Notes under the pieces: generated by a model | Told to the model about the DNA's origin: nothing | The model's input: only the letters and a program-made list of their open reading frames with translations | The model's database searches: none | Program-made: the position numbers and the translations under genes | Shown: positions 47,101-59,047 of the stretch, piece after piece | Numbering within the stretch: the first letter of the stretch is position 1 | How the letters are laid out: each line of letters opens with the position of its first letter | From: Caenorhabditis remanei | Taxonomy: Eukaryota > Nematoda > Chromadorea > Rhabditida > Rhabditidae | Direction: 5' to 3' | NCBI RefSeq assembly: GCF_010183535.1 | Contig: NC_071331.1 | Coordinates: 9,672,001 to 9,736,000, forward strand | DNA length: 64,000 nt

Positions 47101-50100
47101 GTGGTTGTGTGCAAATGAAAGAGCGTATTTTATTCTACTAATACAATTACCAATCCTGATTATTAAAGTCATTTTATGTCTACCAAAATTCAATGATAGT
47201 CAAAAAAACGGCTGAAAATCTAATTTTCGGCCGTAAATCGGTACTTCTGGTCAAATATCCCAATTTCTATGAACAATACAGCTCTGTGGTTGTGTGCAAA
47301 TGAAAGAGCGTACTTCATTCTACTAATACACTAACTAATCCTGATTATTACAGTCATTTTATGTCTACCAAAATTCAATGATAGTCAAAAAACGGCTGAA
47401 AATCTAATTTTCGGCCGTAAATCGGTACTTCTGGTCAAATATCCCAATTTCTATGAACAATACAGCTCTGTGGTTGTGTGCAAATGAAAGAGCGTACTTC
47501 ATTCTACTAATACACTAACTAATCCTGATTATTACAGTCATTTTATGTCTACCAAAATTCAATGATAGTCAAAAAACGGCTGAAAATCTAATTTTCGGCC
47601 GTAAATCGGTACTTCTGGTCAAATATCCCAATTTCTATGAACAATACAGCTCTGTGGTTGTGTGCAAATGAAAGAGCGTACTTCATTCTACTAATACACT
47701 AACTAATCCTGATTATTACAGTCATTTTATGTCTACCAAAATTCAATGATAGTCAAAAAACGGCTGAAAATCTAATTTTCGGCCGTAAATCGGTACTTCT
47801 GGTCAAATATCCCAATTTCTATGAACAATACAGCTCTATGGTTGTGTGCAAATGAAAGAGCGTATTTTATTCTACTAATACAATTACCAATCCTGATTAT
47901 TAAAGTCATTTATGTCTACCAAAATTCAATGATAGTCAAAAAACGGCTGAAAATCTAATTTTCGGCCGTAAATCGGTACTTCTGGTCAAATATCCCAATT
48001 TCTATGAACAATACAGCTCTGTGGTTGTGTGCAAATGAAAGAGCGTACTTCATTCTACTAATACACTAACTAATCCTAATTATTAAAGTCATTTTATGTC
48101 TACCAAAATTCAATGATAGTCAAAAAACGGCTGAAAATCTAATTTTCGGCCGTAAATCGGTACTTCTGGTCAAATATCCCAATTTCTATGAACAATACAG
48201 CTCTGTGGTTGTGTGCAAATGAAAGAGCGTACTTCATTCTACTAATACACTAACTAATCCTGATTATTACAGTCATTTTATGTCTACCAAAATTCAATGA
48301 TAGTCAAAAAACGGCTGAAAATCTAATTTTCGGCCGTAAATCGGTACTTCTGGTCAAATATCCCAATTTCTATGAACAATACAGCTCTGTGGTTGTGTGC
48401 AAATGAAAGAGCGTACTTCATTCTACTAATACACTAACTAATCCTGATTATTACAGTCATTTTATGTCTACCAAAATTCAATGATAGTCAAAAAAACGGC
48501 TGAAAATCTAATTTTCGGCCGTAATCGGTACTTCTGGTCAAATATCCCAATTTCTATGAACAATACAGCTCTATGGTTGTGTGCAAATGAAAGAGCGTAT
48601 TTTATTCTACTAATACAATTACCAATCCTGATTATTAAAGTCATTTTATGTCTACCAAAATTCAATGATAGTCAAAAAAACGGCTGAAAATCTAATTTTC
48701 GGCCGTAAATCGGTACTTCTGGTCAAATATCCCAATTTCTATGAACAATACAGCTCTGTGGTTGTGTGCAAATGAAAGAGCGTACTTCATTCTACTAATA
48801 CACTAACTAATCCTAATTATTAAAGTCATTTTATGTCTACCAAAATTCAATGATAGTCAAAAAACGGCTGAAAATCTAATTTTCGGCCGTAAATCGGTAC
48901 TTCTGGTCAAATATCCCAATTTCTATGAACAATACAGCTCTGTGGTTGTGTGCAAATGAAAGAGCGTACTTCATTCTACTAATACACTAACTAATCCTAA
49001 TTATTAAAGTCATTTTATGTCTACCAAAATTCAATGATAGTCAAAAAACGGCTGAAAATCTAATTTTCGGCCGTAAATCGGTACTTCTGGTCAAATATCC
49101 CAATTTCTATGAACAATACAGCTCTGTGGTTGTGTGCAAATGAAAGAGCGTACTTCATTCTACTAATACACTAACTAATCCTGATTATTACAGTCATTTT
49201 ATGTCTACCAAAATTCAATGATAGTCAAAAAAACGGCTGAAAATCTAATTTTCGGCCGTAAATCGGTACTTCTGGTCAAATATCCCAATTTCTATGAACA
49301 ATACAGCTCTGTGGTTGTGTGCAAATGAAAGAGCGTACTTCATTCTACTAATACACTAACTAATCCTGATTATTACAGTCATTTTATGTCTACCAAAATT
49401 CAATGATAGTCAAAAAACGGCTGAAAATCTAATTTTCGGCCGTAAATCGGTACTTCTGGTCAAATATCCCAATTTCTATGAACAATACAGCTCTATGGTT
49501 GTGTGCAAATGAAAGAGCGTATTTTATTCTACTAATACAATTACCAATCCTGATTATTAAAGTCATTTTATGTCTACCAAAATTCAATGATAGTCAAAAA
49601 ACGGCTGAAAATCTAATTTTCGGCCGTAAATCGGTACTTCTGGTCAAATATCCCAATTTCTATGAACAATACAGCTCTGTGGTTGTGTGCAAATGAAAGA
49701 GCGTATTTTATTCTACTAATACAATTACCAATCCTGATTATTAAAGTCATTTTATGTCTACCAAAATTCAATGATAGTCAAAAAACGGCTGAAAATCTAA
49801 TTTTCGGCCGTAAATCGGTACTTCTGGTCAAATATCCCAATTTCTATGAACAATACAGCTCTATGGTTGTGTGCAAATGAAAGAGCGTATTTTATTCTAC
49901 TAATACAATTACCAATCCTGATTATTAAAGTCATTTTATGTCTACCAAAATTCAATGATAGTCAAAAAACGGCTGAAAATCTAATTTTCGGCCGTAAATC
50001 GGTACTTCTGGTCAAATATCCCAATTTCTATGAACAATACAGCTCTGTGGTTGTGTGCAAATGAAAGAGCGTATTTTATTCTACTAATACAATTACCAAT

Positions 50101-50572
50101 CCTGATTATTAAAGTCATTTTATGTCTACCAAAATTCAATGATAGTCAAAAAACGGCTGAAAATCTAATTTTCGGCCGTAAATCGGTACTTCTGGTCAAA
50201 TATCCCAATTTCTATGAACAATACGGTCTTGTGGTTGTGTAAAATGAAAGAGCGTATTTTGTTACACTAATATAATCACTAGTACTATTTATTACTGTCA
50301 TTTTATGTCTACAAAAAACTCAATCAGAGTCAAAAACGGCTGAAAATCTAATTTTCGGCCGTAAATCGGTACTTCTGGTCAAATATCTCGAATTTCTATG
50401 AACAATACGTCTTGTGGTTGTGGTAAAAATGAAAGAGCGTATTTTGTTACACTAATATAATCACTAGTACTATTTATTACTGTCATTTTATGTCTACAAA
50501 AAACTCAATCAGAGTCAAAAAACGGCTGAAAATCTAATTTTCGGCCGTAAATCGGTACTTCTGGTCAAATAT
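41153..50572. repeat. 184-bp satellite array, about 51 units
   Basis: Unit landmarks are CGGCCGTAAATCGGTACTTC, TCAAATATCCCAATTTCTAT, ACAGCTCTGTGGTTGTGTGC and CAAAATTCAATGATAGTCAA. Two main variants alternate irregularly: one with CTTCATTCTACTAATACACT and one with TTTTATTCTACTAATACAAT; further variation is CTGATTATTACAG versus CTAATTATTAAAG. The last two units before the gap differ much more. Each unit holds a hairpin, GAAAAT-CTA-ATTTTC flanked by CGGC/GCCG. A 72-codon frame that spans more than one unit recurs and is an artefact of the period. Confidence 0.97.
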
Positions 50573-50672
50573 NNNNNNNNNNNNNNNNNNNNNNNNNNNN
50601 NNNNNNNNNNNNNNNNNNNNNNNNNNNNNNNNNNNNNNNNNNNNNNNNNNNNNNNNNNNNNNNNNNNNNNNN
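50573..50672. other. Assembly gap of 100 N
   Basis: Exactly 100 N at the right edge of the satellite, a placeholder size. The true array length and the left part of the next element are unknown. Confidence 0.99.
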
Positions 50673-50857
50673 AAACCGGTGAACACCGGAGATTCCCCGG
50701 GGAAAACCGGTTTTTCAATTTTGAACACCGGGGAATTTCGATGAACACCGGTTTTTGCCAAACTTGACTCCGGTTTTTATTTTTATAAAACCGAGAAAAA
50801 TTTCACCGGTGAAAAAAACCGGGTTTTCGCCGGTTTCTTCACCGGTGGAGCACACTG
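50673..50857. mobile_element. Right part of an ACCGGTGAA-word element
   Basis: Dense self-complementary words (AAACCGGTGAACACCGG, ACACCGGGGAATTT) run to a right end CACCGGTGGAGCACACTG, whose complement CAGTGTGCTCCACCGGTG is hAT-like. The left end lies in the N gap, so no target duplication can be checked. Confidence 0.5.
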
Positions 50858-51155
50858 ACTGTATCGTTATTTAGCATTGGAATATACCCTTCCCTTGAAA
50901 CCGTTATCCACTAGCTGCTTCGCTTGAAATGGGTCCGGAGATGAAGATTTTTGTTGTCAATTTTCGCGTGTGGCTCAGTAGAAGCAGAAAAGTTTGGGAC
51001 ATTCTGAAAATAGCTTCAGTTTTATAATAAATTTATATACTTTCTCTAATTTTCAAACAGAGTGGTAGTTGAGATAATTTTTCAACTTTACATTTCGAAA
51101 GACGTGCCCAGAGAAGGGAATTGGTTGTGTACTAATAGTTCTGAGAGGTGTTGAC

Positions 51156-51294
51156 CAGAGCTGTGCGGAATTCCTTCCTTCGACTTCCTTCTTCCTTCTT
51201 CCGGGCTTTTTTTTCACTTCCTTCTTTCTTTTTGCAAATTTCACTTCCTTCTTCCTTCTTATTTTTCAAAAAATTTTACTTCCGCGCAGCTCTG
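51156..51294. mobile_element. hAT-like element with TTCCTTCTTCC core
   Basis: Ends CAGAGCTGTGCGGAA and TTCCGCGCAGCTCTG; the octamer GTGTTGAC is exact on both sides (51148-51155, 51295-51302). The core is TTCCTTC repeats. Confidence 0.85.
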
Positions 51295-52670
51295 GTGTTG
51301 ACTTATGACGAGTGTTTGAAACTGCAGAAAAAAAGGACAGAAATATTAACTGCATTTTTATAACAATTACACACATCTACTGTTTCAGATAATCTGTAAG
51401 TGTGAGATGCATTCGGTTAGCAACAATAAAAATGGATTTAAAGAAACATCGCCTAGAATTTGAGAAAAAAAAAGAATTCTCAGATGTTTCAGCAGTTATT
51501 GAAGACTTTCTAACTCTTGTCTTCGTTTTATTAATTGTTTCGAAAGTCGGATTGTTGTGAGGGGAAGGTGACTTTGAGAGAGCAGCACACGGAGAAAACT
51601 GGAGTTAAACGCACTCCACTGGACTTGGAGGCAAATTCAAATTGTATTTTTTCCAATTCGCTCTTTCGTTGTAATATTTCGATACGCAGCTTAAACGAAA
51701 AAAGTTTTGCCGATTTCAGCGGTACGCGGTTGATTTTAGCACTCTATTCTAAACATTATACATTGGCAGAAATATTAATTTGGTTCAGACTAGCCATAAA
51801 CCAGCTGAAACGGAAAATAATTATAAAAACTTGGGATTTTCAAATAAAGGCAAAGGAACAGAGAGAGAAATTATGAAATTTGAATTTTTACTGGCACATA
51901 CTTCTAGAAGTGTCCGGAGAGGATAAATGGTTGTCCTGAAAAATAATTGAAAAAAAAGCAGGAAAACTGATATTTCTGAAAGATGCTGACTTATGATGAG
52001 TGTTTGAAACTGCAGAGAAAAAAGAGCAAAAAATGTTTAACACTTATACACATCTACTGTTTCAGATAACGTGTAAGTGTAAGATCCAACTGGTTAGCAA
52101 CAATAAATACGTAGTTCCCTTTGCTTAGAATTTGAGAACAAAAGTTATTGTGTTCTCTGATTTTTCAGCAGTTATTGAAGACTTTCTAACAGAGTTGTAC
52201 GGAATACCATTTTTCAGTTTCCGAAATCCGGAACCGGAAAGACATTTTTCGATTTTCGGAATCCGGAATGAGATTTTACATTTTCCGGAATCCGGAATCC
52301 GGAACCGGAATGACAAAAAACCCGGAATTCGGAATGATTCGATAAATTTGCAAGGCCAAGTCATTTTTTCGAGTGTTTTTAATGATAAATTGATTTTTAA
52401 ACTACTTTTGAAGATTAAAATTGAAAAGGAAATGCCATAGTTGCTTTTTAAACTCAAAAAAATTCAAAATATCAACTTCTGAATTCCGGAAAAAGTAGAC
52501 TCAAAAAACCGGAATCCGGAATCCGGAATCGGTATAAAAATTTTCATTTTCCGGAATCATCTTTTCAAAATTCGGAATCCGGAACCGGAATGTCAAAAAA
52601 ACCCGGAATTCCGGAATCCGGATTCTGGACAACTCGGCATTCTAACTCTTGTCTTTGTTATATTGTGAGT
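51295..52670. repeat. Local tandem duplication, second copy carries an insertion
   Basis: 51297-51545 and 51985-52670 share GACTTATGANGAGTGTTTGA, ACACATCTACTGTTTCAGAT, TTAGCAACAATAAA and CAGCAGTTATTGAAGACTTT. The second copy is split by the element at 52191-52638; the first has no such insertion. Confidence 0.8.
52191..52638. mobile_element. hAT-like element with GGAATCCGG core, filled site of a duplicated locus
   Basis: Ends AGAGTTGTACGGAAT and GGACAACTCGGC enclose scattered GGAATCCGGAACC words. Flanks TTTCTAAC and ATTCTAAC agree at seven of eight positions. The paralogous sequence near 51505-51515 reads straight through as GAAGACTTTCTAACTCTTGT. Confidence 0.82.
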
Positions 52671-53367
52671 TTTGAAATTCTGATTAATGTGAGTCTGATG
52701 AAATATCCGTACTTGTGAATTGAAAATTTCAAAATGTCAGTGACGTTTTGTTGCATGATACTCCCAAATAGAGAATGACCAGTTGGAAGAATGGACACCC
52801 TATCATACGGAATAACTATTGTTCATAAGTTGTGGAGCTTTCTGTGCAGTAGGTGAAACATCAATAAAATATTGACTAGAACCAATTTTAAAACAAATAT
52901 TTGGAATAATTTGTCTGAAACGTGCAGTAACATTGCACAGGGTCTAGGGGTGAGTAGTGAAATCGAACGCGCTCCACTAGACATTGGCGGTAAATTCAAA
53001 TTTTAATTTTTGCAGTTCGCTGTTTCACTGAGGAAGACCATTGCCAATATTTGGCATGAGAACTCTACTGATCATCAAAAAATAATAATGAATTTATGAT
53101 GTCACTTGCAACTTCGAGTTAAGCTCATAGTCAGAGTAATCTCATGAAAGACGCGAAACAGATTAGTTTGTTGCGTCTAACTGAAAATAAGCAGTACAAA
53201 AGGTAGGCTCTCCAGCTAAAATGTTAAAATTTAAAAACTTTTATCAATTTTACGAAGATCATCACAGGAATGATTCAATATTAGATTTGTCAAGTTTAAT
53301 ACAATTATGAAACGGTCGTTAACTGGAATCTTGTATGCCTTGGGTCTACTCAAAATGACATCGTTAT

Positions 53368-53573
53368 CATAGTTGTCCGGAATTCGGATTCCGGAAATTC
53401 CGGATTCCGAAATTCCGGGTTTTTTTTTGACATTCCGGTTCCGGTTCCGGATTCCGGAAAATGAAAATTTTCATTCCGGTTCCGGATTCCGGATTCCGGA
53501 AAATTAAAAATTTGATTCCGATTCCGGATTCCGGATTCCGGTTTTTCGGAAAATGGCATTCCGTACAACTATG
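53368..53573. mobile_element. hAT-like element with GGAATCCGG core
   Basis: Ends CATAGTTGTCCGGAATTC and GGCATTCCGTACAACTATG; the octamer ATCGTTAT is exact on both sides (53360-53367, 53574-53581). Confidence 0.87.
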
Positions 53574-53866
53574 ATCGTTATGTACAAGAGGTAATAAATT
53601 TCGAATTGAACACGGCAGCTGTATTAACTCACTGAAACAGCATTTTTTATTTGCATTCATAAAACTCATTGATTTTAAATTTTAGGTCACAGCTTTAATA
53701 TTATTTGAAACGTATGCCGTTAATATTAGTATATGCGTATCTATTTATACTTATTTACAGATTCAGAAACCGATTTTATAAAATTATTCCGATTTCTTAC
53801 CACTTCTGAGTTCGAGTTACCAGCATCTTTTCTGAAAAACGGAAACAACTAGGTTTAAGGTTTTAC

Positions 53867-55820
53867 GACGCACTCTCTGAGTCAATCGAGCATCGATCAA
53901 CTGACCGTAGGCACACGAAAAAAGTTGACCATCTCCGATTTGCCTATAATTTTTATCAAAGATAGTATCAAGTGTTCTCAGCAAACTGGGGTACTTTTTG
54001 GCCGGGTTCGTCACCTGGGTATCTAGGAAAATCAAAAAATCGATATTTTTCGAAAATTTTTCCTAAGGTAGTTAGGTATGAAATCTCAACGGGAAGTTAT
54101 AGCAGACACTATTTTAAGCATTTTTTGTGTTTGAAAGAAAAATCCAGCTCAACACCTTCATTGTGAAAATTTTCAAAATGTGTGAAATTTTCGAGATTTT
54201 TTCATGAAATCGTTTTTATCTCGGCAGTGACACGAGAAGACATTATTTTTTATTTTAAATTCGAAATCTACATAAAATTTAGTATCGGAAACATGCTGTC
54301 CCTACTCGTAACTCTAAATCCCAAGAACGGTTTTTTGGGGAAGAATGAGAAAAACTGCGATTTCAGTTTTCAAGTCCTTCCAGTAAATCGATTTTGATGT
54401 TTCAAAATAATGGTTTTTTCAAGTTTTTCATTTAATCATGCTAATTTTATTCAGTTCCGGTACAATTTTCGATCATACCACAAAAAAATTTTCGAAAAAA
54501 TTGAATTTTTTGATTTCTGAAAATTTTCTCCCGAATTGAATCATTCCGACTGAAATGTTAAGGATAGCATTATAAAATCAGGAGAATATAACTGGAACAT
54601 TCTTTAGGTTCATAAAAAACTTGATTCCCACTGTCGGCTCACCTGCTACTTACGCGTTCATGGAGATATTCAGCGAAATTTTCAACTTGGGAAGTTGGTG
54701 CAACGGTACTTCATACTTGCAACGTTATTTGACAGGGAATTGCGGTGAATATGACAGGAATAGTGAGAAAACGGCAAAATTGATAGATTCTGCAAGATTT
54801 ACGAAAAAAGCTTTAAAAAATTAGGACTCATAAATGTTCAATGGTCTGACCTTTTTATGGATATCAGGAAAAAACTTTTCAAGTTTTTTTTTTGTAAATC
54901 TTGCTGAATCTATCAATTTTTGCAATTTTCTCACTATTTCTGTTATATTCATCGTAATTCTTTATTAAATAACGTTGCAAGTATGAAGAACCGTTGCACC
55001 AACTTCCCAAGTTGAAAATTTCGCTTAATTTCACCATGAACGCGTAAGTAGAAGGTGAGCCGACAGTGGGAATCAAGTTTTTTATGAACCTAAATAATGT
55101 TCCAGTTATATTCTCCTGATTTTATAATGCTATCCTTAACATTTCAGTCGGAATGATTCAATTCGGGAGAAAATTTTCAGAAATAAAAAAATTCAATTTT
55201 TTCGAAAATTTTTTTGTTAGTTTGATCGAAAATTGTTCCGGAACTGAATAAAAATGGCATGATTAAATGAAAAACTTTAAAAAACCATTATTTTGAAACA
55301 TCAAAAACGATTTACTGGAAGGACTTGAAAACTGAAATCGCAGTTTTTCTCATTCTTCCCCAAAAAACCGTTCTTGGGATTTAGAGTTACGAGTAGGGAC
55401 AGCATGTTTCCGATACTAAATTTTATGTAGATTTCGAATTTAAAATAAAAAATAATGTCTTCTCGTGTCACTGCCGAGATAAAAACGATTTCATGAAAAA
55501 ATCTCGAAAATTTCACACATTTTGAAAATTTTCACAATGAAGGTGTTGAGCTGGATTTTTCTTTCAAACACAAAAAATGCTTAAAATAGTGTCTGCTATA
55601 ACTTCCCGTTAAGATTTCATACCTAACTACCTTAGGAAAAATTTTCGAAAAATATCGATTTTTTGATTTTCCTAGATACCCAGGTGACGAACCCGGCCAA
55701 AAAGTACCCCAGTTTGCTGAGAACACTTGATACTATCTTTGATAAAAATTATAGGCAAATCGGAGATGGTCAACTTTTTTCGTGTGCCTACGGGTGATCG
55801 AACGAGTCAGAGAGTGCGTC
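53867..55820. repeat. 1.95-kb fold-back: inverted repeat with arms of about 970 bp
   Basis: GACGCACTCTCTGA at the left returns as its complement at the right. The whole length pairs with few differences around a centre near 54845. Mirror frames of 64-72 codons occur in both arms and show no coding conservation. No transposase is present, and flanking duplications are not clear. Confidence 0.88.
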
Positions 55821-56236
55821 TTACCATCTTTTTTCTCAAGTTGTTTATGTTGCATGCTTATGTTTTGTGAATGAACACGCAGAAAACAGGGATCACCTAA
55901 CTTTATCCACTAGTACCCTGTTATGGAAGTGTTTTTGAATAAATACACCACGGCACACGGATAATAAACACACATTTTTAAACAGGGCAACAATTCAGAA
56001 GACAAATTTTATGCTACAAAACTCGTTCAGTGCGAAAATCTTACCATACAAAGTGGGTGCCCCACAGTTTTAGTATATACAAAAAACAGTGATATCTGAG
56101 AATACTGACTGATTTTATTTGAAAAAAAAAAAACGTATCCCCACTTGGAAACAATGTTACATTTATTGTTTCAGAGTCTACATAAGAGGTGACTGGTGGG
56201 TAATAGATTATTCTGGAGCGTATTCATAGAAACAGT
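55821..56236. other. 3' flank of semo-1, no gene seen
   Basis: AT-rich; contains the presumed semo-1 3' UTR. Nothing else is supported. Confidence 0.4.
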
Positions 56237-59047
56237 TCAAATCCAGATATCAGAAGTACAATCTCCTCCCGGATAACGCATCTCATGAGCCAAGTACGGA
56301 CCGCCCGACACTTTTCCAAAGTCGATAAGGAAATTTCGATTGATTTCCATTTTTCCAGTTTCTGGGTCGATGTCGACTTGAATCATTGTGGCACCGGATC
56401 TGGAAATGGAAAAGGTCTTGTTTGCTGTTTTAGAACATTTATGTCTGACTTTTCAAAACATTGTTTTTCAGTTCTGACTGTTTATGAGCATACTCACTTG
56501 ACATTCTCGGGATAGAACTGTTGATCCCATTGCTTGTACAAAGAAGTCGTCACATATAATCTCTTCCCATCTAACGATAACTGTAACATCTGTGGTCCTC
56601 CTTCTATTTTTCGTCCCTTCACATAAAGTGCTGGAATTTCAGAATGATATTGATCTAATACTTGAATATTCGATTCCGAATGAATACTTCCACCAATATA
56701 AACTTGAGAATTCAATTTAATATTTGATGGATCCGTGATATCATATTGTCGAATATCTCCGTGAAGCCAACACGAAACATATAGGAATCTGTCATCCATT
56801 GAAATCAGAATATCGGTTATAAGTGCTGGCATCTCTGGAAGTGACCATCCACTCACACGTTTTGAGGGAATAGAAGCGGAGAGGGTAGCGGTTTGGACTG
56901 ATGGATTCTGGAAATATTTATTAGGTCTTGCGTACCTCAAAGCAAATGTGTGGTTTCGAAAACCTTTTCAGAACATTTTGGAACTGAAATTTTTTTCAAA
57001 GATTTAGCGGAAATTCTTCGAAATTTTCATAGTTTTTCGGAGAATTTTTGGAAAAATTCTGGAAACAATGATTTCGTTTAAGATTCCGGAGCACATTTGT
57101 GTTCGTCCTGTCCATTCACGAAAAATTACCCATAATCAAGATTTGATTAAAAAACAAATGTTAAACGTGTTCAAGAACACAAATGTGCTCCGGAACCCTA
57201 ACCTTAAGTGAATCCATTGCTTCTAGATTTTTCCGAAATTTTAAGACATTTCTAAAAAAAACCCAGGATTTTTTGAGTTGTTTTTAAAGTACACACAATG
57301 ATCTGTTCAAAAATCTCGTCCCAATAGAACCATTGTTCTGAAACAGTACCTTCTTATCCGGATGAATTCTAAAAATAGCAGATCCAAGTGCACATCCAAC
57401 GAATGCATTCTCATTTGTCGGTTCATGAAGGAATCGAACTTCCAACGGGAGTGCACCAAGTGGCATTGGTAGATCAATTGTTTGGAGGTGTTTTTTGGAA
57501 TTCCACTCGAAAATGTGGACACTGTTACCGTAGAGACCTTCGGATACGTGAGCTGGAATCATAGAAGAATTTGGATATCTGTTTGGACAAATTTTGGAAT
57601 TTAAAACTGAGAATCAGAAAAACTGATATAAATAATTTCAATGCCAAGAGAATTGAAAATTAATCTAATATTGTTGTTACACGTTTCAACACAAGCATAA
57701 AACAGATGTTTTTACAACTTTTTGTTTCTCAGATACCCCTTCATCAAACTTTTAGCCCCTCTCACCTGGATTAAACCCCTTCTTAATATGACTCGGTGAC
57801 CCCCATTCCGTCGAAATCATCAAATTTCTTCTCGGTTGATACCAGAAATCATAGTTAAACTTGACAACTTTCCCATCAGCTGGCCATGTTCCTTTCGGTT
57901 CAAACGTCTTTCCATCCAACAATAAAAAGTTTCCAGACGGTGTTCCGTCTGCTTCTCCAAGTGTACTTATCATTATATTTCCATCAGCTAAACAATGAGA
58001 AGTATGGGGAAATGATAGATTGAGAGAGTGGAGTTTCGATGGTTCTATTGTCTTTTCGAGATAAATTTCTTTCTCGTTTTCAACGTTTATGACGTAGATT
58101 CGATCGGAATTCAGGCATGGGACTATAAGGTGGGATCTGAAATAGGGCGAGGGTGATTTTGAGACAGCAGCACAGGGTGTCTGGGGGTGATTACTGGAAT
58201 TGAACGCGCTCCACTGGACTTGTAGGCAAATTCAAATTTTAATTTTTCCAATTTCGTTGTGGCATTTGATACGCATCTTAATCAATCACTTTTTGAGCTG
58301 ATTGATGTGATTTTACCCTCATTTTAGTCATTTGTTGACCACAGCGAGTATTTTTGAGATCAACTCTACAAAAATTTTTGCAGATTTCAGCGCAGCGCAG
58401 TTGATTTTATTACTCAGTTCTAAATACTGTTGCGGAAGCAATATTAAATTGGGTCAGGCTAGTCATAAAGCAATTGAAACAGAAAAATTCCAAAATGTTC
58501 ATTACCTCTTCTCAGTTGGTTTATCATGACAAGAAGAGCACGCATTCCATCCGGTATGATGTACTTCGTCCCCGATATTTGGTACGTCCACTCGACTGAT
58601 CACCTGGAAAAAAAACATTACACAGGTAAATCAAGTCCTGGTTCAAACTTCAATTCCAAAACTGACACAATAATATGGAACTCTAATAACAGTCAGAAAT
58701 TTCAAAAGATTAGGTCTGTATCTGACAAAAAGTGTATTTTATATCATTACTGCGAAAAACGTCCCAAAACAGAATTATATGGAAAATCGTTAAAAGTTGG
58801 TCTAACTGCAATACCAAAACTGACACAATAACATGTAACTCTTGAAACAGTCAGAAATTTCAAAAGATCTTGTCCTTACCTGACAAAAAGCGTCACTGTC
58901 CGGATTGACATCAACTGTAAAAATGGCATCTGGACCATTGTTTGCATGTGGTGCAGTCACAAATAACACTTCTTCCCTCGGTCCTTTAATTGCATCTTGC
59001 GGGGATGCATACCCAGGACCTCCGTGACATTTTGATGGGCACGGCAT
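56237..59047 (-). CDS. semo-1: Selenium-binding protein 1 / methanethiol oxidase
   Basis: Exons: 58880-59047, 58506-58603, 57766-58136, 57350-57552, 56498-56907 and 56237-56399 join in phase to 470 aa, close to the roughly 472 aa usual for the family. Landmarks in order: [34 protein letters not shown] (the conserved CSSC motif), [107 protein letters not shown] and [13 protein letters not shown] at the C-terminus. SELENBP1 enzymes oxidise methanethiol to formaldehyde, H2O2 and H2S, and need copper. The fifth splice acceptor was chosen to keep [12 protein letters not shown] in frame. The start is the ATG before PCPSKC; the frame is open a little upstream after a TTTTCAG. C. elegans Y37A1B.5, from memory. 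Confidence 0.94.
58140..58500. repeat. Dispersed repeat in a semo-1 intron, third copy in the window
   Basis: Shares GAACGCGCTCCACTGGACTT, GGCAAATTCAAATTTTAATT and GATTTCAGCGNNNCGCNGTT with 51553-51830, and the first two with 52930-53010. No ends or target duplications were defined. Confidence 0.6.

Noticed and set aside
41368..50242. Repeated 72-codon frames inside the satellite
   Set aside because: They are longer than the 184-bp unit, depend on the period and are lost with single-base unit variants; no start or splice context.
41153..50572. CRISPR array
   Set aside because: Units are contiguous 184-bp repeats without unique spacers, in a nematode genome.
50515..50761. Frames crossing the N run
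   Set aside because: They exist only because the gap is translated as unknown residues.
54621..55076. GSWCNG-containing frames in the fold-back
   Set aside because: Present as mirror copies, short and without splice or homology support.
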